This document shows positions 25,893-34,255 of a DNA stretch of 64,000 bases, one piece after another. The notes under the pieces were generated by a model, which did no database searches, was not told the DNA's origin, and was given only the letters and a program-made list of their open reading frames with translations. Within the stretch, counting starts at the first letter, position 1, and each line of letters starts with the position of its first letter. Origin of the DNA: Candidatus Kryptoniota bacterium (GTDB lineage Bacteria > Bacteroidota > Ignavibacteria > Kryptoniales > JAKASW01); assembly GCA_024641705.1 (NCBI GenBank), contig JAHECO010000018.1, positions 1 to 64,000 on the forward strand. Direction: 5' to 3'. The translations under genes and the position numbers were made by a program.

Positions 25893-27710
25893 ATGTACAT
25901 CCTTGGAATCTCTGCTTTTTACCACGACAGTGCAGCTTGCCTCGTGAAGGACGGGGAAATCCTGGCTGCAGCACAGGAAGAGAGATTCTCGCGGAAGAAA
26001 CACGACTCCGGTTTCCCGTCAAAGGCGATAGAGTTCTGTGTGAAATACGGCGATATCGACATCGGGGATGTGGATATCGTCGCCTTCTATGATAAGCCAT
26101 TTCTGAAGTTCGAAAGGCTTCTGCAAACATATGTGGGTTATGCACCTGTCGGTATCAGATCTTTCATCAAGGCTATGCCGGTGTGGCTCAGACAAAAACT
26201 CTCGATGAAGGACTATATCCGCAAGGAGCTAAACTACGAAGGTCGGATGATTTTTCCGGAACATCACGAGTCGCACGCCGCCTCCGCCTTCTACCCCTCG
26301 CCGTTTCAGGAGGCTGCTGTGATAACAATGGACGGGGTCGGCGAGTGGACGACTACGAGCTACGGAGTCGGGAGGGGGAATGACATCGAGCTTCTCGCCG
26401 AGATAAAGTTCCCTCACTCAATCGGACTACTCTATTCGGCGTTCACATACTATACCGGTTTCAAGGTCAACTCGGGCGAGTACAAGGTAATGGGTCTGGC
26501 GCCGTACGGCGAGCCCAAATACAAAGACCTGATATTGAAAGAACTTATCGACGTCAGGGATGACGGCTCGTTCAGGTTGAACATGAAATACTTCAATTAC
26601 TGCGCCGGTCTGACAATGACGAGCAGGAAGTTCAACGGTCTCTTCGGTGGGGAACCGAGGAAGCCGGAAACCAGGCTTACCCAGAAGGAGATGGACCTGG
26701 CGCGATCGCTTCAGGATGTCACGGAGGAGATCATCCTGAAGATCGGGAGGCACGTTCACAAAGAAACAGGAATGAAGAACCTCACATTAGCAGGAGGGGT
26801 TGCCCTGAACTGTGTGGCGAACGGCAGGCTTCTGCGTGAGGGACCTTTCGAGAATATCTGGATTCAACCTGCCGCCGGAGACGCCGGCGGGGCAGTAGGT
26901 GCCGCCCTGATCGGGTGGCACACATACGCCGGCAAACCAAGGACAACAGACAGCAAATCGGATTGCCAGCGCGGCTCGTACCTCGGGCCGGAATTCTCAA
27001 CCGAGTCTATTCTGGAGTTTTTGAATAGGAATGGGATAGTTTATCACAAGATCGCACGGGATGAGATCCCGAAAGTAGCCGCCGATCTGATCGCGCAGCA
27101 GAAAGTGATCGGCTGGTTCGAGGGAAGGATGGAGTTCGGACCACGTGCACTCGGGGCAAGGTCTATCCTCGGTGATGCGAGATCCCCCAAGATGCAGGCA
27201 CTCATGAATATCAAAGTGAAATTCAGAGAAGGATTCCGCCCGTTCGCCCCGGCCGTCCTTGCCGAGAAGGTCTCCGAGTACTTTGAGTTGAACAAGGAGA
27301 GTCCTTATATGCTCCTCGTCGCCGGCGTGAAAGAGAATCGGCGAAAGCGGATGACGGAGGACCAGAAGCGCCTGTTCGGGATAGAGAAGCTAAACGTCGT
27401 ACGGTCCGATATTCCTGCTGTGACACACATAGATTACTCCGCGAGAATACAAACAGTTCACAAAGACACTAATCCTATTTTTCATGAACTTATTTCTTCG
27501 TTTGACAAAAGCTATGGCTGCGCAGTAATAATCAACACGTCTTTCAACGTCAGGGGCGAGCCGATTGTCTGCACCCCTGAGGACGCCTACAGATGCTTCA
27601 TGCGCACCAACATCGATCACCTAATACTGGGCGATATCCTCCTCAACAAGGAGGAGCAGAAGCCGTTAGAAGATGATTCGGACTGGAAAAAAGAATTTCA
27701 GCTGGATTGA
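25893..27710 (+). CDS. carbamoyltransferase of the NodU/CmcH (TobZ) family
   Basis: 605 residues, full length for the family. The N-terminal kinase-like domain begins ILGISAFYHDSAACLVKDG with EERFSRKKHD, contains the metal-site motif EHHESHAASAFY (about 122-133) and the VITMDGVGEW nucleotide loop. The C-terminal YrdC-like part has GWFEGRMEFGPRALGARSIL and FRPFAPAVLAE. Enzymes of this family transfer a carbamoyl group from carbamoyl phosphate, via carbamoyl-AMP, to a hydroxyl on sugars or natural products. It heads a unit with SxtJ and DUF5989 genes. The acceptor is unknown; a surface glycan is as likely as a secondary metabolite since no other biosynthetic genes are near. Confidence 0.93.
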   Translation: MYILGISAFYHDSAACLVKDGEILAAAQEERFSRKKHDSGFPSKAIEFCVKYGDIDIGDVDIVAFYDKPFLKFERLLQTYVGYAPVGIRSFIKAMPVWLRQKLSMKDYIRKELNYEGRMIFPEHHESHAASAFYPSPFQEAAVITMDGVGEWTTTSYGVGRGNDIELLAEIKFPHSIGLLYSAFTYYTGFKVNSGEYKVMGLAPYGEPKYKDLILKELIDVRDDGSFRLNMKYFNYCAGLTMTSRKFNGLFGGEPRKPETRLTQKEMDLARSLQDVTEEIILKIGRHVHKETGMKNLTLAGGVALNCVANGRLLREGPFENIWIQPAAGDAGGAVGAALIGWHTYAGKPRTTDSKSDCQRGSYLGPEFSTESILEFLNRNGIVYHKIARDEIPKVAADLIAQQKVIGWFEGRMEFGPRALGARSILGDARSPKMQALMNIKVKFREGFRPFAPAVLAEKVSEYFELNKESPYMLLVAGVKENRRKRMTEDQKRLFGIEKLNVVRSDIPAVTHIDYSARIQTVHKDTNPIFHELISSFDKSYGCAVIINTSFNVRGEPIVCTPEDAYRCFMRTNIDHLILGDILLNKEEQKPLEDDSDWKKEFQLD

Positions 27711-27726
27711 GTAGAAAGTACTGACG

Positions 27727-28146
27727 ATGGTTATCCTGGAAGAAATAAAACAGATTAAGGAATCCAAGAAGGATCTGAGGAAATTCGGACTTACCGTCGG
27801 ACCGGTGCTGTTGGCAATCGGGGCATTCCTCGTCATCAAAAGAGTTGATTCCGGTTTATTCTGGGGAAGCGCAGGTCTTGTTCTGATCCTACTCGCGTTT
27901 GCGGCTCCGGTCGCCTTGAAACCTCTGAACAAAGTCTGGATGGCGTTGGCAATCCTGCTCGGGTGGATCATGACACGCCTGATATTGATCGTCCTATTCT
28001 ATGTTGCGATTACGCCGACTGGACTGATAGCAAGGCTGCTCGGGAAAGATCTCCTTGAACGCAAATTCCACAAGTCGGGAGAGACATACTGGCAGAAGAG
28101 GGAGAAGAAATTCTCCGATGCGCAGAGTCTGGAAAGGCAATTCTGA
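27727..28146 (+). CDS. SxtJ-family membrane protein
   Basis: 139 residues with three or four membrane helices (about 20-40, 43-63, 68-95) and a basic C-terminus. The first 16 residues are charged and helical. The pattern fits the SxtJ family, small membrane proteins found beside NodU/CmcH carbamoyltransferases, first named from the saxitoxin locus. It begins 16 bases after the carbamoyltransferase stop and so is co-transcribed. Its role is unknown; membrane tethering or partnering of the enzyme is inference. Confidence 0.8.
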   Translation: MVILEEIKQIKESKKDLRKFGLTVGPVLLAIGAFLVIKRVDSGLFWGSAGLVLILLAFAAPVALKPLNKVWMALAILLGWIMTRLILIVLFYVAITPTGLIARLLGKDLLERKFHKSGETYWQKREKKFSDAQSLERQF

Positions 28147-28206
28147 CAGTCAGGAAGCGTGATGAGAATTCTCACAGTTGATATCGGAGCATAAGGAGCC
28201 AAGCGT

Positions 28207-28365
28207 ATGGGAAGACTATCGATCGTCTCGGAATTGTGGCAGTTCATGAAGGTCCGGAAGAAATGGTGGCTCGCGCCGATTCTCGTGTTGCTGGTTTTGC
28301 TCAGCGCGCTCATAATAATCACTCAGGGTTCCGCGCTGGCGCCGTTCATATATTCGCTGTTCTGA
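28207..28365 (+). CDS. DUF5989-family small membrane protein
   Basis: 52 residues. It starts at ATG 28207, with AAGGAG about ten bases upstream, and reads MGRLSIVSELWQFMKVRKKW followed by one long hydrophobic helix (about 21-45) and ends FIYSLF. The SELWQFMK...KWWLAPI pattern is that of DUF5989, a family I know as a companion of carbamoyltransferase/SxtJ pairs. It is the third gene of that unit, 60 bases after sxtJ. Function unknown. Confidence 0.8.
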   Translation: MGRLSIVSELWQFMKVRKKWWLAPILVLLVLLSALIIITQGSALAPFIYSLF

Positions 28366-28522
28366 ATCGAAATTTTTGTCGGGAATAGGAGCGATCAGGG
28401 GGCGATACTATTCGATGACCGGGATTGACTAGTTTGCCCGAATTCGCCGATGTTACGGATGAGGTCTTCATTTCTGAATATTCCCTAAGGCATTTTGTAT
28501 TCCGAGGCTGCCCCCCGCCAGT

Positions 28523-28828
28523 GTGGGAATAGAACCGCGCATTTTTCCGGGATCCTTCGCACTTTTTCAGAACTATCCGAACCCGTTGAACCCGAGTACG
28601 GCAATACGCTTTGACTTGAAGGAGCAATCGACGGTGACACCCGGGATATACAACGTCCTCGGCCAGAAAGTGGAATATCGGAATCATGGAATGATGAACG
28701 CCGGCAGGTACAACGAGAGCATAAATATGTCACGGTTCGCCAGCGGCGTTTATTTCTACCGGGTCGTTGCTTCCGGTATCGACGGCCAGAAATTCGCGGC
28801 AATAAAGGAACTTATGCTGATAAAGTAG
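28523..28828 (+). pseudogene. orphan type IX secretion C-terminal sorting domain fragment
   Basis: The frame encodes FALFQNYPNPLNPSTAIRFD at about residues 12-31 and then YNVLGQKV...NAGRYNESINMSRFASGVYFYRV, the complete pattern of a T9SS type A sorting domain. Such domains sit at the end of large secreted proteins. Here there is no signal peptide, no cargo domain and no plausible start, and the sequence upstream to 28366 does not continue it in any frame I checked. It is best read as the surviving 3' end of a deleted surface-protein gene. Confidence 0.75.
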
Positions 28829-28906
28829 GTTTATAGGTAATGACCATCACCCTCTTGACCATCGTTTGAGCGGGTGACGGCCGCAAGTAATGACTGGAGG
28901 AGAAAG

Positions 28907-29113
28907 ATGGTACAGAGGACGATAACTAGGTTATTGAACTTAAGAGAGAATAGGATTTGTCCGGAATGCGGTCACCGTATGGTAAGGATACGGCGCACGC
29001 TGGGGGACCGGGCTTTGAGCCTTGTCGTGCCGGTCATCCGATGTTCGTGCTGCGGAAAGAGCAGGCTTGTCCTTTCTGTCCGTAAAGAGACGCGTGTAGC
29101 CTCGCCTTTGTGA
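28907..29113 (+). CDS. small zinc-ribbon-like protein
   Basis: 68 residues. GGAGGAG just upstream fixes the start at ATG 28907. Two CxxC pairs (CPEC at about 22-25 and CSCC at about 46-49) separated by about 20 residues including RMVRIRRTLGDRALSLVVPV suggest a single zinc ribbon; the rest is basic. I do not recognise the family. It could be a nucleic-acid binding or regulatory mini-protein. It follows the T9SS fragment by 78 bases and has no obvious operon partner. Confidence 0.6.
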   Translation: MVQRTITRLLNLRENRICPECGHRMVRIRRTLGDRALSLVVPVIRCSCCGKSRLVLSVRKETRVASPL

Positions 29114-29699
29114 TATCTGCCAATGTGGGCGGAGATTAGCTGAGGAAACGAAGAATCGTACCGGTACGACTTCACTGATTCCGGCCGAAACGAAGGGGTT
29201 GAGGAGCATCTCCAAAGGCACGTCGAACGAGATTACATCCGATGCTCAAAGATCTTGTCCCTGGCGATTTTGCGGGCAAAAAATCGTATTCTAATAGTCA
29301 TAAAATTCGAATAATCGTTACGATTGGGGAGCGAAGCCCTCAAGGCACGACCCTCCCGGTGGACCTTCTTAGGTCTCGACACGTTTTCCTGACGACGCTA
29401 TGTCCCCGGATTCTAACTGCCGGGTCAACGACGACGGTGCCGTATATAGATTGTTTGTCTTCATTGAATAGTCCTTTGAAAGCTCGTTTCCCGAAGCATC
29501 ACTGCAAATTTTTTCATGCCCTTTCCTACCGGCCGTTGTCTACTTTGATCCATTGTCCTCCGGCCCGCTGTTGTGATGCCGGGTCGGTCTTTGGGCGCTT
29601 CAGTCTGTTCTTGACTCGCTTCCTTTTCGCCAGTAACTTGTTCCCCGGGCGTGTGGAACAGGGAAAGACTCGACAAATCTACTCACTAGATGGAAATTC
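29114..29699. other. intergenic region upstream of NtrC-type regulator
   Basis: 586 bases with copy D of the dispersed 45-bp element (29288-29332) and a pyrimidine-rich tract from about 29370 to 29640. A 162-codon frame exists from 29242 but overlaps the next gene's start and has an improbable composition. I see no clear promoter. Confidence 0.5.
29288..29332 (+). repeat. dispersed 45-bp hairpin element, copy D
   Basis: This is the most diverged of the five main copies: ATTCGAATAATCGTTACGAT then TGGGGAGC from 29305. ATT again lies 17 bases upstream, and GGGGAGCGAAGCCC at the right end matches the tail pattern of copies B and E. It is 395 bases upstream of the NtrC-type regulator gene. Confidence 0.55.
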
Positions 29700-31106
29700 A
29701 TGGAGTTTAAGAAGCACAAAATACTCGTGATAGACGACGATGAAGGGATCGTCTACGCGCTCAATCAGCTTTTTTTGAAAGACGGCTATTCAGTTGCAAA
29801 TGCCGGCGATGCATTTGCGGGGCTTGAAATCCTACGCTTGGAGAATCCGACGATTGTAATCATGGATATCAACATGCCCGGCATGAACGGATTAGACACA
29901 CTTAAGGAAATCAAATCGAATTATCCGGCACTGCCGGTTGTAATGGTCACGGGGTATGGGACCGTGGAGACGGCAGTTCGCGCGATGCAGTTCGGCGCGT
30001 TCGACTACCTTACAAAGCCCCTTGATATCCAGCAGGTAAGGAAGGTTACTGCGGACGCGATTGCACGCATGGAAAGCATTGGCCGCGTGCGGAATTCCGC
30101 CGATCCGTTCAGGGTGGAATTCACCGACAAATATGAGCTCGTCGGGAAGAGCGAACAGATGCAAAACATTTATAAACTAATCGGTTCCGTGTCGACAACG
30201 CCGAACCTTACTCCGGTTTTGCTGCTGGGTGAGAGCGGCACGGGCAAGGAACTTGTAGCCAGGGCCATTCACGGTTACGGAGCAGATAAGGACCAGCCCT
30301 TTGTTGCGGTGAATTGCACCGCAGTTCCAGAACCACTGCTGGAATCTGAGCTCTTCGGCTACGAGAAGGGCGCTTTCACCGGGGCGGCTGATAGAAAGCC
30401 CGGAAGATTTGAGACTGCAGGACACGGCACGATATTCCTCGACGAGATCGGCGATCTTTCACCGATGCTCCAGCAGAAATTCCTGAGAGTGCTCCAGGAG
30501 CGCCAGTTCGAGCGCCTCGGCTCGAACGAGACTTTGGAGGTCGGAGCACGCTTTATTGCCGCTACGAACAGGGATTTAGAGGAAGAGGTTAAGAAGGAGA
30601 ACTTCAGGAAGGATCTCTTCTACAGACTTGATGTCATGGTCATCAGACTTCCGCCGCTTCGCGAGCGCAAAGAAGACATCCCGATACTCGCGCACTATTT
30701 CCTTTCGAAGTATTCGGAGCGCTTCAGAAAGAGAATTACCGGATTTTCGGAAGACGCAATCCGGATGCTTTCCGCTCTTCCGTATCCGGGAAATGTCCGT
30801 AAACTTGAGAATATAGTCGAACGCGCAGTGATCATGGCAAAGCAGGGGGTCATCACTTCGCGCGTGCTGGGAGACACGGCAAACCAGCAGTCAAACAGTG
30901 AAGTGAAAAGGGATAGCGGCAACTTCGCGGAGGCGAGAAGACGCGCGATCGACAACTTCGAAAGGTCTTTTGTAACCGAAGCTCTCAAGAAATATCAGGG
31001 AAATGTCGTCGCTGCCGCACGGTCTTCCGGGATGACAAGGCAAAACTTCCAAAGGCTTGTCTCGAAACACGGAATCAACGCGAATGATTTCAGGATCAAG
31101 TCCTAG
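29700..31106 (+). CDS. NtrC-family sigma-54-dependent response regulator
   Basis: 468 residues. Receiver (about 1-120) with D12-D13, acceptor D56 in IVIMDINMPG and KPLD lysine. AAA+ domain (about 145-380) with Walker A GESGTGKE, the sigma-54 contact loop GAFTGA, Walker B IFLDEIGDL and the arginine finger region. Fis-type HTH at the end (NVVAAARSSGMTRQNFQRL). The usual PGNVREL reads PGNVRKL. It activates sigma-54 promoters when phosphorylated. It is followed after nine bases by a sensor kinase, and by a receiver and the cytochrome operon, so regulation of that operon is the natural guess. The ribosome binding site before ATG 29700 is weak. Confidence 0.94.
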   Translation: MEFKKHKILVIDDDEGIVYALNQLFLKDGYSVANAGDAFAGLEILRLENPTIVIMDINMPGMNGLDTLKEIKSNYPALPVVMVTGYGTVETAVRAMQFGAFDYLTKPLDIQQVRKVTADAIARMESIGRVRNSADPFRVEFTDKYELVGKSEQMQNIYKLIGSVSTTPNLTPVLLLGESGTGKELVARAIHGYGADKDQPFVAVNCTAVPEPLLESELFGYEKGAFTGAADRKPGRFETAGHGTIFLDEIGDLSPMLQQKFLRVLQERQFERLGSNETLEVGARFIAATNRDLEEEVKKENFRKDLFYRLDVMVIRLPPLRERKEDIPILAHYFLSKYSERFRKRITGFSEDAIRMLSALPYPGNVRKLENIVERAVIMAKQGVITSRVLGDTANQQSNSEVKRDSGNFAEARRRAIDNFERSFVTEALKKYQGNVVAAARSSGMTRQNFQRLVSKHGINANDFRIKS

Positions 31107-31115
31107 GATATCCCA

Positions 31116-33605
31116 TTGATTAATCTCAATCGCCTCTTCCCGTGGCTATCGATTCGCACAAAGCTGATCGTGGCATTTACCGGTCTGTCGATTATCCCAA
31201 TCGCGGTGGTCGGAATTTTTGCGATATGGTCCACTGCCGGAAATCTGGTCAGTACGGCCACTCGCGATCTCAACTCCAACGTCCAGATGTTGCGACAGCG
31301 TGCTGGGGATTTCCTCCTTGGTGTAGAGACAGATTTGAGGTTTCTATCGGATTCATTTCCCTTCCGGCAGACCGAGGGACGCCTTGTCGCCGGCGAACAT
31401 CCCGCGACAAACGTTGCATTGGAAGATGAGCTTCTGGATTTTGTCAGGACAAAGAGAATTTACTTCAGAGTTAGAATTCTTAATCGGGCCGGCTCCGAAA
31501 TCCTGAGGGTCGAATCCACCTCCGGCAGATTTAATGATGGCGGGTATACGCTCACTCCTAAGAAAGCGCTGAGCCACATCAATGAATACTACTACGTCCT
31601 GCGCACCGATTCGCTGAAGGATGGACAGACGGCTTTTTCTCCTGCCGAAGTCCTCGGGGAACACGGGGGGCGCGTTGCTGTCGTCAGTTTTGCAACTCCT
31701 CTGTATCACGGAACGAAACGCGCGGGAATTCTGGTAGCCGACATTTTTGCTTCAGAATTCTTGCGGATCATGAAATCGGACTCCAGCCACAAATATGAAA
31801 GAAGAGTCCTTCTCGTCAGCGGGGACGGGCATTTTTTGTATGACTCCCGAAGCAGGCGGGACCAGAACGGACTCTTTGTATTTGCGAGAGAAAACATTTC
31901 GAATGATTATCCACCGGCTGTTTCATCCGAATTGCTTTCCGGTAAGACCGGCATAATCACTGACGGGGTAAAACAGGTAGTCTCTTATTCACCGCTGTTC
32001 CCGGCTGCTCTTCAGAAGTCCGGACAAAACTTTGAGAGAGATTTTTCTATTCCGATCTTTGTCGTCGAGGCAATTCCTAAGGAAGTCCTGATGGGGCCAG
32101 TCTACTCGGCCACTTTCGCTTTCGGGGGAGCAATTGTCGGGTTCCTCATCCTGTCGGTGACACTGAGTCTCCTGGCGACGCGGCAGTTTACAAAACCGAT
32201 AGGGGAAATGAGGAAAGGTGCGGAGATCATTTCCGGCGGCAACTACGGTTACCGGCTGAAAATCGATACCAGGGATGAGATAGAGAAGCTTGCCGACCAG
32301 TTTAATACTATGGCAGAATCTTTGATGATCAGGGACAAGGAGCTCCAGGACCACAGGGCGAGCCTTGAAAGGACGGTTGCGGAGCGGACAAAGGAGCTTT
32401 CCGAAGAGAAGTCAAAGCTACAGACGATACTGGACAACGTCCCGAGCGCGCTGCTCGTTCTGGATCGCAAGCTGAGGATTCAAACGGTAAGTGCGGCCTT
32501 CTCGAAGGTGACCGGATTTCAGCCGGACGAAGTCATCGGGAAGAACTGCCGGGATTTCTTCTGCGGCGCGGGATTCTGCCAAACCTGCATGAGCCAGAAC
32601 GTGATCCAATCCGGGGAGGTGGAAGGACATCTCGATCAGGTCGTCAACTCCGACGGAACGGAGAGATACATCGAACACTTCGCGGTTCCGATGGAAAAAG
32701 ACGGAAGAGTTGACGCGGTACTTGAGATAGTAACCGACGTGACCAATCGAAAACGCCTCGAACAGCACCTGGTGAAGACCGAAAAGCTGGCGACCATGGG
32801 AGAACTTGCCGCCTTCATCGCCCACGAATTCAGGAATTCATTGACTTCGATAAAAATGATACTCCAACTGTTCAACGAGTCCCAGGATCTCGACTACTCG
32901 AAAAAGGAATCCTTGACGGTGGCTTTGAATTCCGCATACCGGATGGAGTCGACAGTCTCGCAACTGCTCGGCTTCGCGAAACCTACAAAGATGGATTTCA
33001 AAACGGCTTCTGTCAACCAGGTCGTCGACGAGAGCATAGCTTTTGTCAGAGTGAGAGCCGACAAGGCTAGAGTGACAATCGAAAGAAATCTCGACGCGTC
33101 GCTGCCGGATTTGTCCCTTGACGTCGTTCATCTGAGAGAGGCACTCGTCAATATCATACTTAATGCGGTCCAGGCGATAGAGAGTCGCGATTTTCCGGCG
33201 CTTAACGGAAGGAAGCGGAGTTACGACGAATCTCGGATTTCTGTCAGCTCCAGAAAGAGCAGGCTGGGGAAGACTTTGAGGGACATCGCGTACGTTGAGT
33301 TGTCCGATTCGCCTTCTGAGCAGCAACCAGACCTTGAAGAGATTGTTCTCAGGAAGGGGACCGAATGTGTGCTGATTGAAATAAGCGACACCGGTCCGGG
33401 GATTGAGAGAGAGAATGTCGATAAGATATTTGATCCGTTCTTCACAACTAAACCAAATGGAACTGGCTTGGGCCTCTCAATGGCGAAGCGCGTCGTTAAC
33501 GGCCATGGCGGAATATTGACGGTAGAAAGCAAGCCCGGCGTCGGTACCAAGTTCAGAATACTCCTTCCGCTTCTATATCCCACGATCACGATGGGCGTAG
33601 CATAG
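31116..33605 (+). CDS. sensor histidine kinase with periplasmic Cache-like domain, HAMP and Cys-rich PAS
   Basis: 829 residues from TTG 31116. Helix one (about 14-40), a large periplasmic segment (about 41-325) resembling a double-Cache sensor, helix two (about 330-350), HAMP (about 352-405), coiled coil, PAS (about 425-540), HisKA with FIAHEFRNSLTSIK (His570), HATPase_c with DTGPGI and GTGLGLS. The PAS contains NCRDFFCGAGFCQTC, four cysteines in 16 residues, which could bind a metal or sense redox state. The kinase follows an NtrC-type regulator by nine bases and is surely its partner. Between the His and ATP-binding boxes is an extra 40-residue loop (about 695-735). Confidence 0.92.
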   Translation: MINLNRLFPWLSIRTKLIVAFTGLSIIPIAVVGIFAIWSTAGNLVSTATRDLNSNVQMLRQRAGDFLLGVETDLRFLSDSFPFRQTEGRLVAGEHPATNVALEDELLDFVRTKRIYFRVRILNRAGSEILRVESTSGRFNDGGYTLTPKKALSHINEYYYVLRTDSLKDGQTAFSPAEVLGEHGGRVAVVSFATPLYHGTKRAGILVADIFASEFLRIMKSDSSHKYERRVLLVSGDGHFLYDSRSRRDQNGLFVFARENISNDYPPAVSSELLSGKTGIITDGVKQVVSYSPLFPAALQKSGQNFERDFSIPIFVVEAIPKEVLMGPVYSATFAFGGAIVGFLILSVTLSLLATRQFTKPIGEMRKGAEIISGGNYGYRLKIDTRDEIEKLADQFNTMAESLMIRDKELQDHRASLERTVAERTKELSEEKSKLQTILDNVPSALLVLDRKLRIQTVSAAFSKVTGFQPDEVIGKNCRDFFCGAGFCQTCMSQNVIQSGEVEGHLDQVVNSDGTERYIEHFAVPMEKDGRVDAVLEIVTDVTNRKRLEQHLVKTEKLATMGELAAFIAHEFRNSLTSIKMILQLFNESQDLDYSKKESLTVALNSAYRMESTVSQLLGFAKPTKMDFKTASVNQVVDESIAFVRVRADKARVTIERNLDASLPDLSLDVVHLREALVNIILNAVQAIESRDFPALNGRKRSYDESRISVSSRKSRLGKTLRDIAYVELSDSPSEQQPDLEEIVLRKGTECVLIEISDTGPGIERENVDKIFDPFFTTKPNGTGLGLSMAKRVVNGHGGILTVESKPGVGTKFRILLPLLYPTITMGVA

Positions 33606-33821
33606 ACTTTATCCCGGCGAAGGCGCCGCACCTTCGCACCATGATCTTCTTAGGGGGTCAGAGTTCGACTGCCATATTAGTTTTACGCGTGGCAAGCGCC
33701 GCTTGTCACTCCAGGCCGGACCTACCTTCTCACCCCCTTAAAACCTCACAGAATAGGCACTAATCCTTCCTTCGATCGGCGGCATGCCCTTTGACCTTCT
33801 AATGCGGAATGTTGCACGCTC
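33606..33821. other. intergenic region before receiver/cytochrome operon
   Basis: 216 bases without a gene. At 33780-33796 the sequence CGGCATGCCCTTTGACC resembles a -24/-12 sigma-54 promoter, but the -12 GC is GA, so it is only a weak candidate. It would place the start of transcription about 17 bases before the receiver gene. Confidence 0.3.
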
Positions 33822-34214
33822 ATGACACACCAGCCTAAAGTTCTGGTTCTGGATGATGACCAAAATATCCTTCTTGCGTTTCAGGATTTCCTGAAGGGCG
33901 AGGGATGTGTCATGGTGGCCGCTCCGGCTCCAAGGGAAGCTCTCCAGGAAATCGAGAAGGAAAAATTCGACCTTCTCATAACCGATTTGAGATTGAACAT
34001 GGATTCGGGAGTCACCTTCATGATTCACGCGAAAAGACTCCAGCCGAAGACTCCGATCATCGTGATCACGGGTTATCCCGATACGGTAAGCGAATCCGAG
34101 CTTAAGTCCTATGGCGCCGATTATCTCTTGCTCAAGCCGTTGGAACTTAAAGAGCTTCAGCATGCGGTGCGGAGCTGCCTGCAATACGGCGCGACGCGTG
34201 AATTGAAGAGTTGA
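33822..34214 (+). CDS. single-domain response regulator
   Basis: 130 residues, one receiver domain: D11-D12-D13, acceptor D55 in LLITDLRLNMDSG, Thr in VITGYPD and Lys in LLLKPLEL. There is no output domain. It lies 42 bases upstream of the cytochrome-porin gene and 216 bases after the kinase, so it is probably transcribed with the electron-transfer genes and may receive phosphate from the kinase at 31116. Confidence 0.9.
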   Translation: MTHQPKVLVLDDDQNILLAFQDFLKGEGCVMVAAPAPREALQEIEKEKFDLLITDLRLNMDSGVTFMIHAKRLQPKTPIIVITGYPDTVSESELKSYGADYLLLKPLELKELQHAVRSCLQYGATRELKS

Positions 34215-34255
34215 TGCTTCAAATGAGACTCATAAAAAATATTGCGGAGGCAAAT

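Noticed and set aside
29242-29730. 162-codon open frame upstream of the NtrC-type regulator
   Set aside because: It overlaps the start of a certain gene, lacks a ribosome binding site, has an unlikely Cys/Pro/Arg-rich composition and contains copy D of the dispersed element in its 5' part.
33683-33705. Second sigma-54-like site (TGGCAAGCGCCGCTTGT)
   Set aside because: The GG and GC dinucleotides do not have the required spacing.
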